DNA from: Agaribacterium haliotis
GTDB taxonomy: Bacteria; Pseudomonadota; Gammaproteobacteria; Pseudomonadales; Cellvibrionaceae
Direction: 5' to 3'
Assembly (NCBI RefSeq): GCF_002312815.1
Contig: NZ_NKQJ01000013.1
Span: 1-64,000, forward strand
DNA length: 64,000 nt
Shown here: piece after piece, positions 15,272 through 24,710 of the stretch
Position numbering within the stretch: position 1 is the first letter of the stretch
Layout of the letters: each line of letters opens with the position of its first letter
The notes under the pieces: generated by a model
What the model was told of the DNA's origin: nothing
The model's database searches: none
The model's input: the letters and a program-made list of their open reading frames with translations, nothing else
Translations under genes and position numbers: made by a program

Positions 15272-16111
15272 TCAGCGCTCGACGATGGCGCCTTTGGCCA
15301 GGCCCTCGTAAGCCTTGACGCGAATTTGCGCCTGCGGTTCGGCAAGCTTAATTTGTTCGGCCAGGTGCTCTGCCAGCAGTTCGACGGTGCTATCGCTGCT
15401 AATCAGGTAGCAGTGCTCTTTGGGCAGGGAAATTAAAAAGTGGCCCTGCTGGGCTTCATAACTAAATAACAGGTTGTCCTGGTGTTCGGGGTCCTGCGAG
15501 CAGTGCGCTTCGGTGCCGATATAAATATCGCACCAGCGTTTGGCCCAGGCCTGTTTTAGGTCTTCGGCGATCTCGCCGTTGCGCCAAATATCAATGCGCG
15601 AGCGGTGGCCGTGGGCAATTCGCTGACAATTGCCGAGGTGTTTTTGCAGGCCGTGGCTGTAGTGGTAATAGGGGCCGTCGATGTGCTCGTTTTCAAAGCG
15701 CAAAGTCAGTTCGATCACCGAGCTTGGAAACAGCGGTTTTAATTCGTCCAGGCACCAGTTGGCGACGCTGTCGGGGGTGATGTCTGTTACAGGCAGCAGG
15801 GCGTGCGCATCGGCGGGCGCCGAGCTGTGGATAAGGCCGCGACTACAATGCCAGTCAAAGCTTTGCTGCTCACCGTCTTCGAGTCGGCTCAGCGCGCTTG
15901 AGTGCCGGGGGATCAGCAGCTTGTGATCGAGCGTGTTGTCGAGCCAATTGCGGATCAGTTTTTTGACTGTGCTGAAGTCGCAGATCATGCCCTGCTCGTC
16001 GAGCTCTCCACGCAGTTCAATACTGGCCAGCCAGGTCTCGCCGATTACGCCGCGTTTGGCATCGAGGTAGCTGAAATCGAGGTTGGTGAGTTGATCAACA
16101 AAAAGGCGCAT
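15272..16111 (-). CDS. 6-pyruvoyl-tetrahydropterin/6-carboxytetrahydropterin synthase family protein (double-length)
   Basis: A 279-residue protein of the QueD/PTPS family, about twice the usual 120-140 residues. The first half carries 'MICDFSTVKKLIRNWLDNTLDHKLL', the family's Asp/Phe and LDH metal-site region; the second half has 'CQRIAHGHRSRIDIW', the catalytic Glu/His-type segment with the HGH motif. So the elements of one active site are spread over a duplicated or rearranged fold. I chose the ATG at 16,111 (family-like 'MRLFVDQLTNLDFSYLD'); longer starts are less likely. Likely role is pterin or queuosine-precursor chemistry, not further resolved. Confidence 0.75.
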   Translation of the reverse strand: MRLFVDQLTNLDFSYLDAKRGVIGETWLASIELRGELDEQGMICDFSTVKKLIRNWLDNTLDHKLLIPRHSSALSRLEDGEQQSFDWHCSRGLIHSSAPADAHALLPVTDITPDSVANWCLDELKPLFPSSVIELTLRFENEHIDGPYYHYSHGLQKHLGNCQRIAHGHRSRIDIWRNGEIAEDLKQAWAKRWCDIYIGTEAHCSQDPEHQDNLLFSYEAQQGHFLISLPKEHCYLISSDSTVELLAEHLAEQIKLAEPQAQIRVKAYEGLAKGAIVER

Positions 16112-16175
16112 GGCAAATCGGCTTACTGAGAAAAGCTGGTTATAGTAACGCATTGCGAGCTTGGAGAAACACTCT

Positions 16176-16487
16176 ATGTACAAACTTGGCTTTTATGTGC
16201 CAGAAGACGCCTTGGAGACGGTAAAGGCCGCGCTGTTTAATGCCGGTGCGGGGCGCATTGGTGACTACGAGCACTGCTGCTGGCAGACCTTGGGCACGGG
16301 GCAGTTTCGTCCCTTGGCCGGAGCTCAGCCTCATCTTGGCGAGCTGGGTAAGCTTGAGAAAGTCGACGAGTGGCGGGTAGAGCTTGTCTGTGCAGACTCT
16401 GAGGTTAAGGCCGTGATGGCGGCCTTAAAACAAACTCACCCTTATGAGGAGCCCGCGTATGACCTGTGCCGCCTTGAGCAGCTTTAA
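16176..16487 (+). CDS. NIF3-like small domain protein (YqfO insert domain type)
   Basis: A 103-residue stand-alone version of the domain found inserted in NIF3/YqfO proteins, a CutA/PII-like ferredoxin fold. Family marks are 'KLGFYVPEDALETVKAALFNAGAGRIGDY', 'CCWQTLGTGQFRPL' and the end motif 'HPYEEPAYD'. The start at 16,176 follows GGAGAAA by eight bases. Proteins of this kind are widespread in gammaproteobacteria but their molecular role is unclear; metal binding or trimer regulation are suggestions from the fold only. Confidence 0.85.
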   Translation: MYKLGFYVPEDALETVKAALFNAGAGRIGDYEHCCWQTLGTGQFRPLAGAQPHLGELGKLEKVDEWRVELVCADSEVKAVMAALKQTHPYEEPAYDLCRLEQL

Positions 16488-16511
16488 CTTGGTGCTTGCG
16501 GGTGCTAAGTG

Positions 16512-16844
16512 CTAGGCGCTCTGTGAGCGGCTGTTAAAGCTGAGCACAGTGGCGGCTTTGCTGCTAACGGCTTCGCTGCCGGGCTCGGCCTCGAGTGCCT
16601 CGCGCAGCTTCGCCACGCTTTGCATCATCATGCGTGAAATCTCAATGCAGGCACCCATGGGGTTGCTGTGCAACTGTCGTTTTGAGTCAATCTGAAACTG
16701 CAGGCCGCGCAGGCGGCGCTGATATTCGGCTGGCGCTCCGGCGATCAATTGATCGATTTCGCGCTGGCGCAAGGCTTCGAGCGCTTCGGGGTTTTCGCGG
16801 GCGAGCTTGCTGAGTTCGCTGTGATTCGGAAGTGTTGATGTCAT
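16512..16844 (-). CDS. DUF3135 family protein
   Basis: A 110-residue helical protein with the DUF3135 pattern: 'LARENPEALEALRQREIDQLI', 'RRLRGLQFQIDSKRQLHSNPMGACIEISRMM'. The family is cytoplasmic and has no known function. It stands alone, with about 280 non-coding bases upstream that contain two imperfect inverted repeats (GCTACCCA/TGGGTAGC at 16,955-16,983 and AACTATCA/TGATAGTT near 17,012-17,046). Confidence 0.75.
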   Translation of the reverse strand: MTSTLPNHSELSKLARENPEALEALRQREIDQLIAGAPAEYQRRLRGLQFQIDSKRQLHSNPMGACIEISRMMMQSVAKLREALEAEPGSEAVSSKAATVLSFNSRSQSA

Positions 16845-17122
16845 GGTATTGCTCCAATTTACTGCTAGCGGCCCGCTCCGGCCCTTAGCTCAGGATCTCC
16901 TATATCCAAGCCGTGCTTATAAAAAAATGTTTTAACGTTTGTGTAAAAAGATGCTACCCAAGCTGGTGGGCTATGGGTAGCGTTGAAGTTATATCGTGTA
17001 GAAATAAGTAGAACTATCAGCCGCTTAAGCTAGGATGTGATAGTTGAGTCGAGTTTAGATAAGCGGAACTGCTTCACAAAGCGCGCCCTAGGCTCGTTTG
17101 CTTAGTTGCCAGGAGAGGGCTT

Positions 17123-17677
17123 ATGACGAATTTCTCAGCGCGCGAAGCCCACGCTGCGGTCGTGTTGGTGCTTCGCCACGAAGCAGGCAAAGACAGTGTG
17201 CTATTGACCAAAAGGGCGGCACATATGCGCGAGCACCCCGGTGAGGTTGCATTTCCCGGGGGTAAGCGCGATATCGGTGATAGCAGTCTCTATCGCACAG
17301 CGCTGCGCGAGTGTGAAGAAGAGGTGGGCTTGAAAGAGCACCAGCTTCGCTATCGCGCCGAGCTCGGTGTGCAGCGCACGCGAAGCCGCGCCTTGGTATT
17401 GCCGTTTGTGGTCGAGCTTGTTGGTTCGGCCGAGCTGTGTTTGAGCACTGAAGAAATCGACTCGGCGTTTTGGGCGCCGCTGCCCTTGTTTGTAGAGGAT
17501 AAGCGCAGTTGTACCCATGTATTTGAGTCGCGAGGGCGCGAATACTGGGCGCCCGTTTACCGCTGGCAGGGCTATGAAATATGGGGCTTTACCGCGCGTG
17601 TTTTGGTTGATTTTGTCAACACGTTTTACGGCGGTCAACTTCAGCGCCGGCACTGCGCGCCGGAGTTAAGGCTGTAG
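17123..17677 (+). CDS. NUDIX hydrolase, CoA-pyrophosphatase type (NudL-like)
   Basis: A 184-residue NUDIX protein. The box runs from 'FPGGKRDIGDSS' to 'ALRECEEEVGL' (about residues 46-71), preceded by 'LLTKRAAHMREHPGEVAF', the UPF0035 signature of coenzyme A diphosphatases. The catalytic REcEEvG helix is complete. It probably hydrolyses CoA or related nucleotides to phosphopantetheine and 3',5'-ADP as housecleaning. AGGAGAGGG precedes the ATG. The next gene is convergent. Confidence 0.88.
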   Translation: MTNFSAREAHAAVVLVLRHEAGKDSVLLTKRAAHMREHPGEVAFPGGKRDIGDSSLYRTALRECEEEVGLKEHQLRYRAELGVQRTRSRALVLPFVVELVGSAELCLSTEEIDSAFWAPLPLFVEDKRSCTHVFESRGREYWAPVYRWQGYEIWGFTARVLVDFVNTFYGGQLQRRHCAPELRL

Positions 17678-17702
17678 TTGGCGGTGTTTGCCCTAGAGCT
17701 CG

Positions 17703-19013
17703 CTAAGCGGCTTCACCGTCGTGCTGTTTGGCGCTGTCTTTCTCGAACACGAGCGCTTTCTCGATACGTGTATCGCTGACCTCATCTATCTGGAAGCGGT
17801 AGTTGCCAATCTCAAAGCTGACGATGGCATCGGGAATGTGTTCGAGGAATTCGGTAATCACGCCGTTGAGGGTTTTGGGGCCGTCAGTTGGCAGTTTCCA
17901 GCCGAGCTCCCGGTTGATATCGCGCACCAGTTCCTGGGCGTCGATACGGAACCAGCCGCCGCCGACAAGGGTAATGGGCTCATCCTGTTCTTCGGCCGCA
18001 TCGGTAACAAAGTCACCAACAATTTCTTCGAGTAGGTCCGACAGCGTGACCAGGCCTTGCAAGTCGCCGTATTCATCGACCACAAGAGCCATGCGCGCTT
18101 TGTTTTTCTGAAAGTTTAAAAGCTGGCGCGACAGCGGTGTCGACTCGGGAATGAAGTAGGGTTTATGCAGGTGCTTGCGTATGCCTCGCGCGGTGAGCTC
18201 GGCTTCGCTATCGCGCAATACACGGCTGATATTGCGCAGGTGCAAGATACCGATCACCTCGTTGATGTCACCTTCGTAGACCGGCAGCATGGTGTATTCG
18301 CTATCCTGAATGACTGCCAGTACGTCGTCCATGGGCGCTTCGATATCAATGCCGGTAATTTCGTTGCGCGGCACAAGAATATCTTCGACCGTTGATTTTT
18401 CCAGGTCGAGCACGTTGAGCAGCATGCCCTGGTGGTGATCGTTCAGCAGCTCGCCGGCTTCATCCACGACCGTGCGCAACTCTTCGGGGTGTAGGTGGTC
18501 TGCAAGCCCACTGGCGGTGCTCGGGTCCATGCCAAAGATCCGGCTGATACCGTTGGATACTGAATTCACAAGCCTGACTACCGGGTAGCTCAGGGTAAGC
18601 AGGGGGCGCAAAATCATGCTGGCGGGGAAGGCGATTTTCTCAGGGTAAACCGCGGCAATGGATTTGGGCGTGACTTCGGCAAAAATCAGAATCACCAGCG
18701 TCAGCACAAACGGCATGATTATCAGGTTGCCGACCTCCCAGTCACCAAAAATCTTGACGGCGATTTTGCCGGCAACAAGCGTAATAAAAATATTAACCAA
18801 GTTGTTGCCGATCAGGATCACGCCAATCAGGCGGTCGGTGCGCTCAAGTAATTTACTCGCGCGCAAGGCGCCGCTGTGCTTCTTGTTGACAAGGTGGCGC
18901 AGGCGGTAGCGGTTCAGCGACACCATACCGGTTTCAGAGCTGGAAAAAAAAGCGGAACAACAGAGCAGGGCAATAAGGATGGCGAACAACTGTTCGAGCG
19001 AGAGGGCGTCCAA
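17703..19013 (-). CDS. CNNM/CorB-type membrane transporter with CBS domains
   Basis: A 436-residue protein of the HlyC/CorC-CorB family. An N-terminal DUF21 (CNNM) membrane domain starts 'FFSSSETGMVSLNRYRLRHL' and includes 'GVILIGNNLVNIF'. Two CBS domains follow at ~200-330 ('VEDILVPRNEITGID', 'RMALVVDEYGDLQGLVTLSDLLEEIVG'), then a C-terminal CorC_HlyC domain. Family members mediate magnesium or cobalt efflux or transport. The gene is downstream of the YpjD-like gene in the same direction, 70 bases apart, as in many gammaproteobacteria (ypjD-yfjD). Confidence 0.92.
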   Translation of the reverse strand: MDALSLEQLFAILIALLCCSAFFSSSETGMVSLNRYRLRHLVNKKHSGALRASKLLERTDRLIGVILIGNNLVNIFITLVAGKIAVKIFGDWEVGNLIIMPFVLTLVILIFAEVTPKSIAAVYPEKIAFPASMILRPLLTLSYPVVRLVNSVSNGISRIFGMDPSTASGLADHLHPEELRTVVDEAGELLNDHHQGMLLNVLDLEKSTVEDILVPRNEITGIDIEAPMDDVLAVIQDSEYTMLPVYEGDINEVIGILHLRNISRVLRDSEAELTARGIRKHLHKPYFIPESTPLSRQLLNFQKNKARMALVVDEYGDLQGLVTLSDLLEEIVGDFVTDAAEEQDEPITLVGGGWFRIDAQELVRDINRELGWKLPTDGPKTLNGVITEFLEHIPDAIVSFEIGNYRFQIDEVSDTRIEKALVFEKDSAKQHDGEAA

Positions 19014-19082
19014 AGGGGTTTCCTGAAGAAGTGAAGAAAATGAATCTTGGCGTATAGCTAGCGGGGGTGCAAGCGCGAGCGC

Positions 19083-19865
19083 TTAATCGAGCAGTACTTC
19101 GATCACGAATTTGCTGCCGAAATAAGCCAGCATCAACATAATAAAGCCGGCGATCATCCAGCGAAGGGCAACTTTGCCGCGCCAGCCGAGGGCGTGGCGA
19201 CCAAACAGTAACACCGCATAGATTAACCAACTGACAATCGAAAACGTCATTTTGTGGCTGAGCTGTTGTTCAAACACGTTGTCGATAAAGATAAAACCAC
19301 TGACGAGGCTGAGGCTGAGGCTGACAAAACCTGCGCGCACTAAGTCAAACATCAGGCTCTCCATCGTCTGCAGAGGGGGGAACACCCCTAGCACGGCGCT
19401 CGCGTGATGAGCCTTGAGCTGGCTTTGCTGATAGGCGAGTAGCAAAGCCTGCAAGGTGGCGATGGTCAGCAAACTATAGGCGATGATAGACAGCAGTATA
19501 TGGCTGAGTACGCCCGGTCCGATGTGCTGGCCCAGCGGCTCTGCAGTGAAGATCAGCGCTGCTGAACCCGAGGCGGCGCTGGCCAGTGGTAACAGCAGCA
19601 GGAAAATTTTCATAAGCGGCAGGCGAATAGAGCTCAGCAGCACAATCAAATTCATAACCAGGCACAGCGCCGAGGCAATCTGAAATACGCCGATCTGTAC
19701 GCCTTCGGGGCTAATAATTTCCCGCCACGCAGCAATGGCGTGGCTTAAGCAACCCAGGGCTAACAGTGCAAAAAAGGCTGGGCCGGGCTCCGTTTTCCTG
19801 CGAGCGCTCAGAAGCAGCAAGCTCCAAGCGGCGAGATAGCAGATAATGGAGAGGCCGGTGACCAT
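19083..19865 (-). CDS. YpjD-type inner-membrane cytochrome c assembly-like protein
   Basis: A 260-residue protein with about eight membrane spans and the CcsA/YpjD layout, including 'GVLSHILLSIIAYSLLTIATLQA' and the conserved histidines in 'LSHKMTFSIVSWLIYAVLLFGRHALGWRG'. CcsA-like proteins handle haem during cytochrome c maturation, but YpjD's own role is unsettled. The ATG at 19,865 is preceded by AGGGA; the longer frame would overlap the ffh leader. It is divergent from ffh, the usual arrangement. Confidence 0.87.
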   Translation of the reverse strand: MVTGLSIICYLAAWSLLLLSARRKTEPGPAFFALLALGCLSHAIAAWREIISPEGVQIGVFQIASALCLVMNLIVLLSSIRLPLMKIFLLLLPLASAASGSAALIFTAEPLGQHIGPGVLSHILLSIIAYSLLTIATLQALLLAYQQSQLKAHHASAVLGVFPPLQTMESLMFDLVRAGFVSLSLSLVSGFIFIDNVFEQQLSHKMTFSIVSWLIYAVLLFGRHALGWRGKVALRWMIAGFIMLMLAYFGSKFVIEVLLD

Positions 19866-20029
19866 GGTTCGTCCCTGTGGTTGGTTCAGTTTGTTCGACT
19901 TTGGGCAAGAGGCCAAGAGTAGGTGCTTCACTGGAGCTTGGCAAGCTTATATACTGCGCAGCCTCTGTGCAGTGGGTCACTTTGTTATCCACTCGGCAAT
20001 ACTTCCCTATATATAGGCAGTTACGAACA

Positions 20030-21430
20030 ATGTTCGACAATTTATCCGATCGCTTAAACAAAACGCTGAAGAAAATAAGCGGCAAGGCTCGCATTACTCA
20101 CGACAACGTGCAAGAGACCCTGCGCGAAGTGCGCAAGGCTTTGCTCGAAGCCGATGTGGCCCTGCCGGTTGTAAAAGAGTTTACCAATCACGTGCGCAAG
20201 CGTGCGGTCGGGCAAGAGGTGAGCCGCGCTTTGAATCCGGGCCAGCAATTTTTGAAAGTTGTTGAGTCTGAGCTGGTTGCGCTGATGGGGGAGGCCAACG
20301 AAACCCTGGATCTTGCACAGCAGCCGCCGGCGATCGTGTTGATGGCGGGTTTACAGGGTGCGGGTAAGACCACCACCGTGGCCAAGCTCGCGCGCTTTTT
20401 GAAAGAAAAGCAGAAGAAAAAGGTCATGGTGGTCAGTGCGGATGTCTATCGCCCTGCGGCCATTAAGCAGCTTGAAACACTCGCGGCCGAGGTTGACGTC
20501 GAATTTTTTCCGTCGAACGAAAATCAAAAGCCGGTCGATATCGCCAACGCGGCGCTGAGCCAGGCGAAAAAACTTGCAGTTGATGTGCTCTTAGTCGATA
20601 CCGCTGGCCGCCTGGCGATCGACGAAGCGCTGATGGCCGAAATCCAGGATCTGCACAAGGCCTTAAACCCGATCGAGACCTTGTTTGTTATCGATGCGAT
20701 GATCGGTCAGGATGCGGTAAATACTGCCAAAGCATTTAATGACGCACTGCCGCTGACCGGTGTGGTGCTGACCAAGATCGACGGCGATGCCCGCGGCGGT
20801 GCCGCGCTGTCTGTGCGTCACGTTACGGGTAAGCCGATCAAGTTCTTAGGCTCCGGTGAAAAAACAGAAGCGCTAGAGCCGTTCCACCCCGATCGCATCG
20901 CCTCGCGCATCCTCGGTATGGGCGACGTGATGACGCTGATCGAGGAAGCCGAGCAGAAAATTGATAAGCAGAAGGCTGAAAAGCTGGTTAAAAAGGTTCA
21001 AAAGGGGCAGAAGTTCGACCTCGAAGACTTGCGTGACCAGTTTCAACAGATGGCGAATATGGGCGGCATGGGCGCGATGCTCGAGAAGCTGCCTGGCATG
21101 GGCAATATGGCGCAAATGGCAGAGCAGGCCAATGTCGGCAAGCAATTTAAGCAGATGGAAGCCATTATCAATTCGATGACCCCGGAGGAGCGCCGCAACC
21201 CGGATATCCTCAGTGGCTCGCGCAAACGCCGTATTACCGCAGGCTCCGGCACACAAATTCAGGATCTTAACCGCCTGCTCAAACAGCATAAGCAGATGGC
21301 CAAGATGATGAAAAAAATGAAAGGCGGCGGTATGGCAAAGATGATGCGCGGCCTCGGTGGCATGATGGGCGGTGGCGGTGGAATGCCACCCGGTGGCATG
21401 CCTCCTATGGGGGGCGGTTTTCCTCAGTAA
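20030..21430 (+). CDS. ffh: Signal recognition particle protein Ffh
   Basis: A 466-residue SRP54-type GTPase that targets membrane proteins to the translocon with SRP RNA and FtsY. The N domain is followed by the G domain with 'GLQGAGKTTTVAKLA' (P-loop), 'DVYRPAAIKQL', 'LVDTAGRLAID' and 'TKIDGDARGGAALS'. The M domain (~300-430) is methionine-rich and has the RNA-binding 'GSRKRRITAGSGT'. The C-terminus is a Gly/Met/Pro tail. I start at the ATG at 20,030, matching the family's 'MFDNLSDRL'. Confidence 0.98.
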   Translation: MFDNLSDRLNKTLKKISGKARITHDNVQETLREVRKALLEADVALPVVKEFTNHVRKRAVGQEVSRALNPGQQFLKVVESELVALMGEANETLDLAQQPPAIVLMAGLQGAGKTTTVAKLARFLKEKQKKKVMVVSADVYRPAAIKQLETLAAEVDVEFFPSNENQKPVDIANAALSQAKKLAVDVLLVDTAGRLAIDEALMAEIQDLHKALNPIETLFVIDAMIGQDAVNTAKAFNDALPLTGVVLTKIDGDARGGAALSVRHVTGKPIKFLGSGEKTEALEPFHPDRIASRILGMGDVMTLIEEAEQKIDKQKAEKLVKKVQKGQKFDLEDLRDQFQQMANMGGMGAMLEKLPGMGNMAQMAEQANVGKQFKQMEAIINSMTPEERRNPDILSGSRKRRITAGSGTQIQDLNRLLKQHKQMAKMMKKMKGGGMAKMMRGLGGMMGGGGGMPPGGMPPMGGGFPQ

Positions 21431-21666
21431 TAGCCTCGCGAATAGCGAAGAACAATTAAGTATTTCAGTGCCTGAAGGCGCTCAACACAGCCCCGAAAAG
21501 CCCGAAATACAAGCAGTACAGAAAAACATCAATTAGGTCTATACAGGCCCAGATGTTTCCTTTAGAATACGCCGCCTTTCGCAAGGTGGTCTCGATTGAG
21601 CCTTGTTTTATGTTAGGTCTCAATCCAAAACAGAAAGACCTCAGAAGTTAATTCGGGAATAAATAG

Positions 21667-21915
21667 ATGGTTACCATTAGATTGGCTCGTGGCGGTTCTA
21701 AAAAGCGCCCTTTTTACCACGTAAATGTTACTGACAGCCGCAGCGCCCGTAACGGTCGTTACATTGAGCGTTTGGGTTTCTTTAACCCTATTGCTCGTGG
21801 CCAGGAAGAGCGTATTCGTCTGGACAACGAGCGCATTGAATACTGGGTGAGCAAAGGTGCTCAAGTCTCTGATCGTGTTAAAAAACTGATCAAAGACGCC
21901 GCTGTTGCTGCTTAA
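21667..21915 (+). CDS. rpsP: 30S ribosomal protein S16
   Basis: An 82-residue protein with the bS16 pattern '[21 protein letters not shown]' through 'RDNERIEYW'-like '[20 protein letters not shown]'. It heads the rpsP-rimM-trmD-rplS operon, with 236 bases upstream that probably hold the operon promoter; that gap includes an imperfect inverted repeat around 21,590-21,625 but no gene. Confidence 0.98.
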   Translation: MVTIRLARGGSKKRPFYHVNVTDSRSARNGRYIERLGFFNPIARGQEERIRLDNERIEYWVSKGAQVSDRVKKLIKDAAVAA

Positions 21916-21927
21916 GTTTAGGCAAGC

Positions 21928-22482
21928 GTGGACGGCGAAGCCAAGTTCAGTTGCGTCGGCAAAATAAGCGGCGTACACGGCCTTCGGGGCTGGCTGAAAA
22001 TAAAGTCGTTCACTGAGCCTGAGCAAAACGTATTCGAATACACGCCTTGGCGTGTAAAGCTGCAAGGTCAGTGGCAAGAGCTCGAAGTAGAGCGCGCCCA
22101 GCCTCACAAGGGCGGGTGGATTGCACGCATCGTCGGTGTCGACGATAGAACCGCAGCAGAAGCGTATAAGTTGATCGATATTTATGTTGATCAAAACCAG
22201 TTTGCCGCCCTCGAAGAGGGTGAGTTCTACTGGCATGAGCTTGTCGGCATGCGCGTGCAAGCTGAACAAGACGGCGGCGAAAACCCGCTGGATATTGGTG
22301 TTGTTAAGCAGCTTCTTGAAACTGGTGCCAACGATGTGCTGGTGATTCAGGCGGATGCTAGCAGCGTCGATAACAAAGAGCGTTTGATTCCTTATGTACC
22401 GGATGTGTACGTAAAGGATGTTGATCTCGAGACCCGTGTGCTTGTGGTGAGCTGGGACTTGAGCTGGGACGCCGATGACTGA
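21928..22482 (+). CDS. rimM: Ribosome maturation factor RimM
   Basis: A 184-residue 16S-processing protein that helps 30S head assembly around S19. It shows the N-terminal '[19 protein letters not shown]' barrel and the C-terminal PRC-barrel ('[12 protein letters not shown]', '[15 protein letters not shown]', 'LIPYVPDVY'). It starts at GTG, 12 bases after rpsP, and its end overlaps trmD by eight bases. Confidence 0.97.
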   Translation: MDGEAKFSCVGKISGVHGLRGWLKIKSFTEPEQNVFEYTPWRVKLQGQWQELEVERAQPHKGGWIARIVGVDDRTAAEAYKLIDIYVDQNQFAALEEGEFYWHELVGMRVQAEQDGGENPLDIGVVKQLLETGANDVLVIQADASSVDNKERLIPYVPDVYVKDVDLETRVLVVSWDLSWDADD

Positions 22483-23251
22483 CTTAGCTCGGTCGCAGCG
22501 ACTCGAGGTTGTTGTTGTTAGCCTGTTTCCTGAGATGTTTGAGGCCTTAAGTGCCTGGGGCATAAGTAGTCGGGCTATCAGTGACGGCCTGTTGAGTTTG
22601 CACTGTATTAATCCTCGCAGTTTTACAGAGGATAAACACCAAACCGTGGATGATCGCCCCTACGGCGGCGGCCCCGGCATGGTGATGAAAACTCTGCCGC
22701 TGATTAAAGCTGTAGAGGCCGCGCTAGAGCACCTGCAGTGCTCGCGCGAACAGGCCCATGTGGTCTATATGAGCCCCCAGGGGCGCCAGCTCGATACTGC
22801 TGCGGTGGGTGAGCTTAAGTTACGAACAAAACTTGTAGTGATTTGCGGTCGCTACGAGGGTGTCGACGAGCGTTTTATTGAGCGCTACGTCGACGAAGAG
22901 TGGTCTATCGGCGATTACGTGCTAAGCGGTGGTGAATTGCCGGCAATGGTGATGCTCGACGCCTTGATACGTAAATTGCCCGGTGCTTTGGGTGATCAAC
23001 AAAGCGCGGAGCAAGATAGTTTTGAGGCGGGTTTGCTCGACTGCCCCCACTATACTCGGCCCGAAGAAATATTGGGTCAGAGGGTGCCGGAAGTACTGCT
23101 TTCGGGAGACCACAAACGAATTCGCCAGTGGCGATTGCAGCAGAGCCTGGTGCGCACGATGCAGCGCAGACCGGAATTGCTGGATGCTTTGCAGCTCAGT
23201 GCCGAACAAGAGGCCCTGCTCGAAGCCTGGAAACGTAATACTAAAATTTAA
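22475..23251 (+). CDS. trmD: tRNA (guanine37-N1)-methyltransferase
   Basis: A 258-residue SPOUT-class enzyme making m1G37, which prevents frameshifting. Visible are '[17 protein letters not shown]', the knot region '[31 protein letters not shown]' and '[19 protein letters not shown]', with the catalytic Asp in the last part conserved as '[10 protein letters not shown]' context. The ATG lies inside the rimM end, indicating translational coupling. Confidence 0.98.
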   Translation: MTDLARSQRLEVVVVSLFPEMFEALSAWGISSRAISDGLLSLHCINPRSFTEDKHQTVDDRPYGGGPGMVMKTLPLIKAVEAALEHLQCSREQAHVVYMSPQGRQLDTAAVGELKLRTKLVVICGRYEGVDERFIERYVDEEWSIGDYVLSGGELPAMVMLDALIRKLPGALGDQQSAEQDSFEAGLLDCPHYTRPEEILGQRVPEVLLSGDHKRIRQWRLQQSLVRTMQRRPELLDALQLSAEQEALLEAWKRNTKI

Positions 23252-23295
23252 TTGCTAGCGCTAACACAGTGCTAAACCCTAACTAGGAGCTAGTC

Positions 23296-23652
23296 ATGAG
23301 TTCTAAGAACTTGATCATTCAAGAGCTGGAAAAGGAACAGCTGAAAGCTGATGTCCCTGAATTCAGCACTGGTGACACTGTTGTTGTGCAGGTCAAAGTA
23401 AAAGAAGGTAACCGCGAGCGTCTGCAGGCCTTTGAAGGTTTTGTTCTGGCCAAGAAAAATCGCGGCCTGAACTCTTCTTTCACTGTTCGCAAGATTTCTA
23501 ACGGTGTTGGTGTTGAGCGTACTTTCCAGACGCACAGCAAGCTGGTCGACAGCATTACTGTCAAGCGTCGCGGTGATGTTCGCCAGAGCAAAATCTACTA
23601 CATGCGTGAACTTACTGGTAAGGCGGCTCGTATTAAAGAGAAGCTCAACTAA
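23296..23652 (+). CDS. rplS: 50S ribosomal protein L19
   Basis: A 118-residue bL19 with '[22 protein letters not shown]' and '[17 protein letters not shown]'. AGGAGC precedes the ATG by nine bases. It is the last gene of the operon, and a terminator follows. Confidence 0.98.
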   Translation: MSSKNLIIQELEKEQLKADVPEFSTGDTVVVQVKVKEGNRERLQAFEGFVLAKKNRGLNSSFTVRKISNGVGVERTFQTHSKLVDSITVKRRGDVRQSKIYYMRELTGKAARIKEKLN

Positions 23653-23686
23653 GTTTGCGGCCTTATTATTAAGGTTGCTGTACGCT

Positions 23687-23716
23687 AAAAAAGCGCTCAC
23701 CGTGAGCGCTTTTTTT
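23687..23716 (+). terminator. Terminator of the rpsP-rplS operon
   Basis: AGCGCTCAC (23692-23700) and GTGAGCGCT (23702-23710) form a tight inverted repeat followed by six T. Preceding A bases make it bidirectional. Confidence 0.85.
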
Positions 23717-23747
23717 ATGTCTGGAATTTGTAAAGGGCTGGGCTTTG

Positions 23748-24668
23748 GTGGCACTTGAGCAGCAAGATGCACTGTTGATTGAGCAGTTTCTCGCGTATTT
23801 GTGGGCCGAGAGAGGGCTTAGCGACAATACGCAAGATGCCTATAAACGGGATTTAAGCGCTTTTGCTCAGTGGCTTCGCACACATAGTGAGGGCAGCTTA
23901 ACCTCTGCTTCGCTCGCTGATTTGCAAGCGTATTTTGCCCACCGCAGTTTGGTCTTACAGCTCAGTGCGCGTTCAAGTGCGCGCTGTTTAAGCTGCTTAA
24001 AAAATTTTTACAAGTATCTGGTGCGCCAGGCGGTGCTTGCCGAGAGCCCCGCCGAGCTGCTCGAAAGCCCCAGGTTGCCCAAGCCCCTGCCTAAATCCCT
24101 GTCCGAGCACGATGTCGAAGCGCTGTTGCGCGCACCTGAAGCGGCGGCTGAGTGTAAGGATGTGCTCGCGCTTCGCGACAAAGCCATGATTGAATTGCTT
24201 TACGCTTGCGGTTTGCGCGTGTCGGAACTTTGCAGCCTCGGTGTGGATCAAATCAACTTGCGTCAAGGTGTGGTTCGGGTAACGGGCAAAGGCAGCAAAG
24301 ACAGGTTGGTGCCGCTCGGCCAGCAGGCTGAGGCTGCGCTCGAGCTTTATTTAACGCACGCTCGAGCGCTTTTGCTCGGCAATCAGCGCAGTGATGTGCT
24401 CTTTCCCAGCAGTCGAGCTCGGGCGATGACTCGCCAAACCTTTTGGCACCGGCTGAAATACTGGGCGGGGCAGGCGGGAATAAAAGTCGCACTGTCGCCT
24501 CACACGCTGCGCCACGCCTTTGCTACGCATTTATTGAACCACGGCGCCGATTTGCGAGCCGTGCAGATGTTGCTCGGCCACAGCTCGGTCTCAACAACAC
24601 AAATTTATACACACGTTGCCCGTGAGCGGCTTAAAAATTTGCATACTGAGCATCACCCGCGCGCATAA
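23748..24668 (+). CDS. xerD: Tyrosine recombinase XerD
   Basis: A 306-residue site-specific recombinase that with XerC resolves chromosome dimers at dif. An N-terminal SAM-like domain ('FLAYLWAERGLSDNTQDAYKRDL') precedes the catalytic domain with the R-K-H-R-H-Y set: 'YACGLRVSELCSL' (Arg), 'GKGSKDRLVPL' (Lys), 'LSPHTLRHAFATHLL' (His, Arg), 'LLGHSSVSTTQIYTHV' (His, Tyr). The start is GTG at 23,748 or the adjoining TTG at 23,745; AAGGG lies upstream. Position next to dsbC and hom is typical for XerD, not for an element integrase. Confidence 0.96.
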   Translation: MALEQQDALLIEQFLAYLWAERGLSDNTQDAYKRDLSAFAQWLRTHSEGSLTSASLADLQAYFAHRSLVLQLSARSSARCLSCLKNFYKYLVRQAVLAESPAELLESPRLPKPLPKSLSEHDVEALLRAPEAAAECKDVLALRDKAMIELLYACGLRVSELCSLGVDQINLRQGVVRVTGKGSKDRLVPLGQQAEAALELYLTHARALLLGNQRSDVLFPSSRARAMTRQTFWHRLKYWAGQAGIKVALSPHTLRHAFATHLLNHGADLRAVQMLLGHSSVSTTQIYTHVARERLKNLHTEHHPRA

Positions 24669-24710
24669 AGCTTTGATACACTTGCCGCCACCTTGGAATT
24701 GGATACGACC

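Noticed and set aside
21613-22563. 316-codon open frame on the minus strand opposite rpsP and rimM
   Set aside because: It lies entirely against well-recognised genes and its protein matches nothing; it is a by-product of codon bias.
23748-24668. XerD as the integrase of the left element
   Set aside because: It is 12 kb from the element, in the conserved rplS-xerD-dsbC-hom context and full-length like chromosomal XerD.
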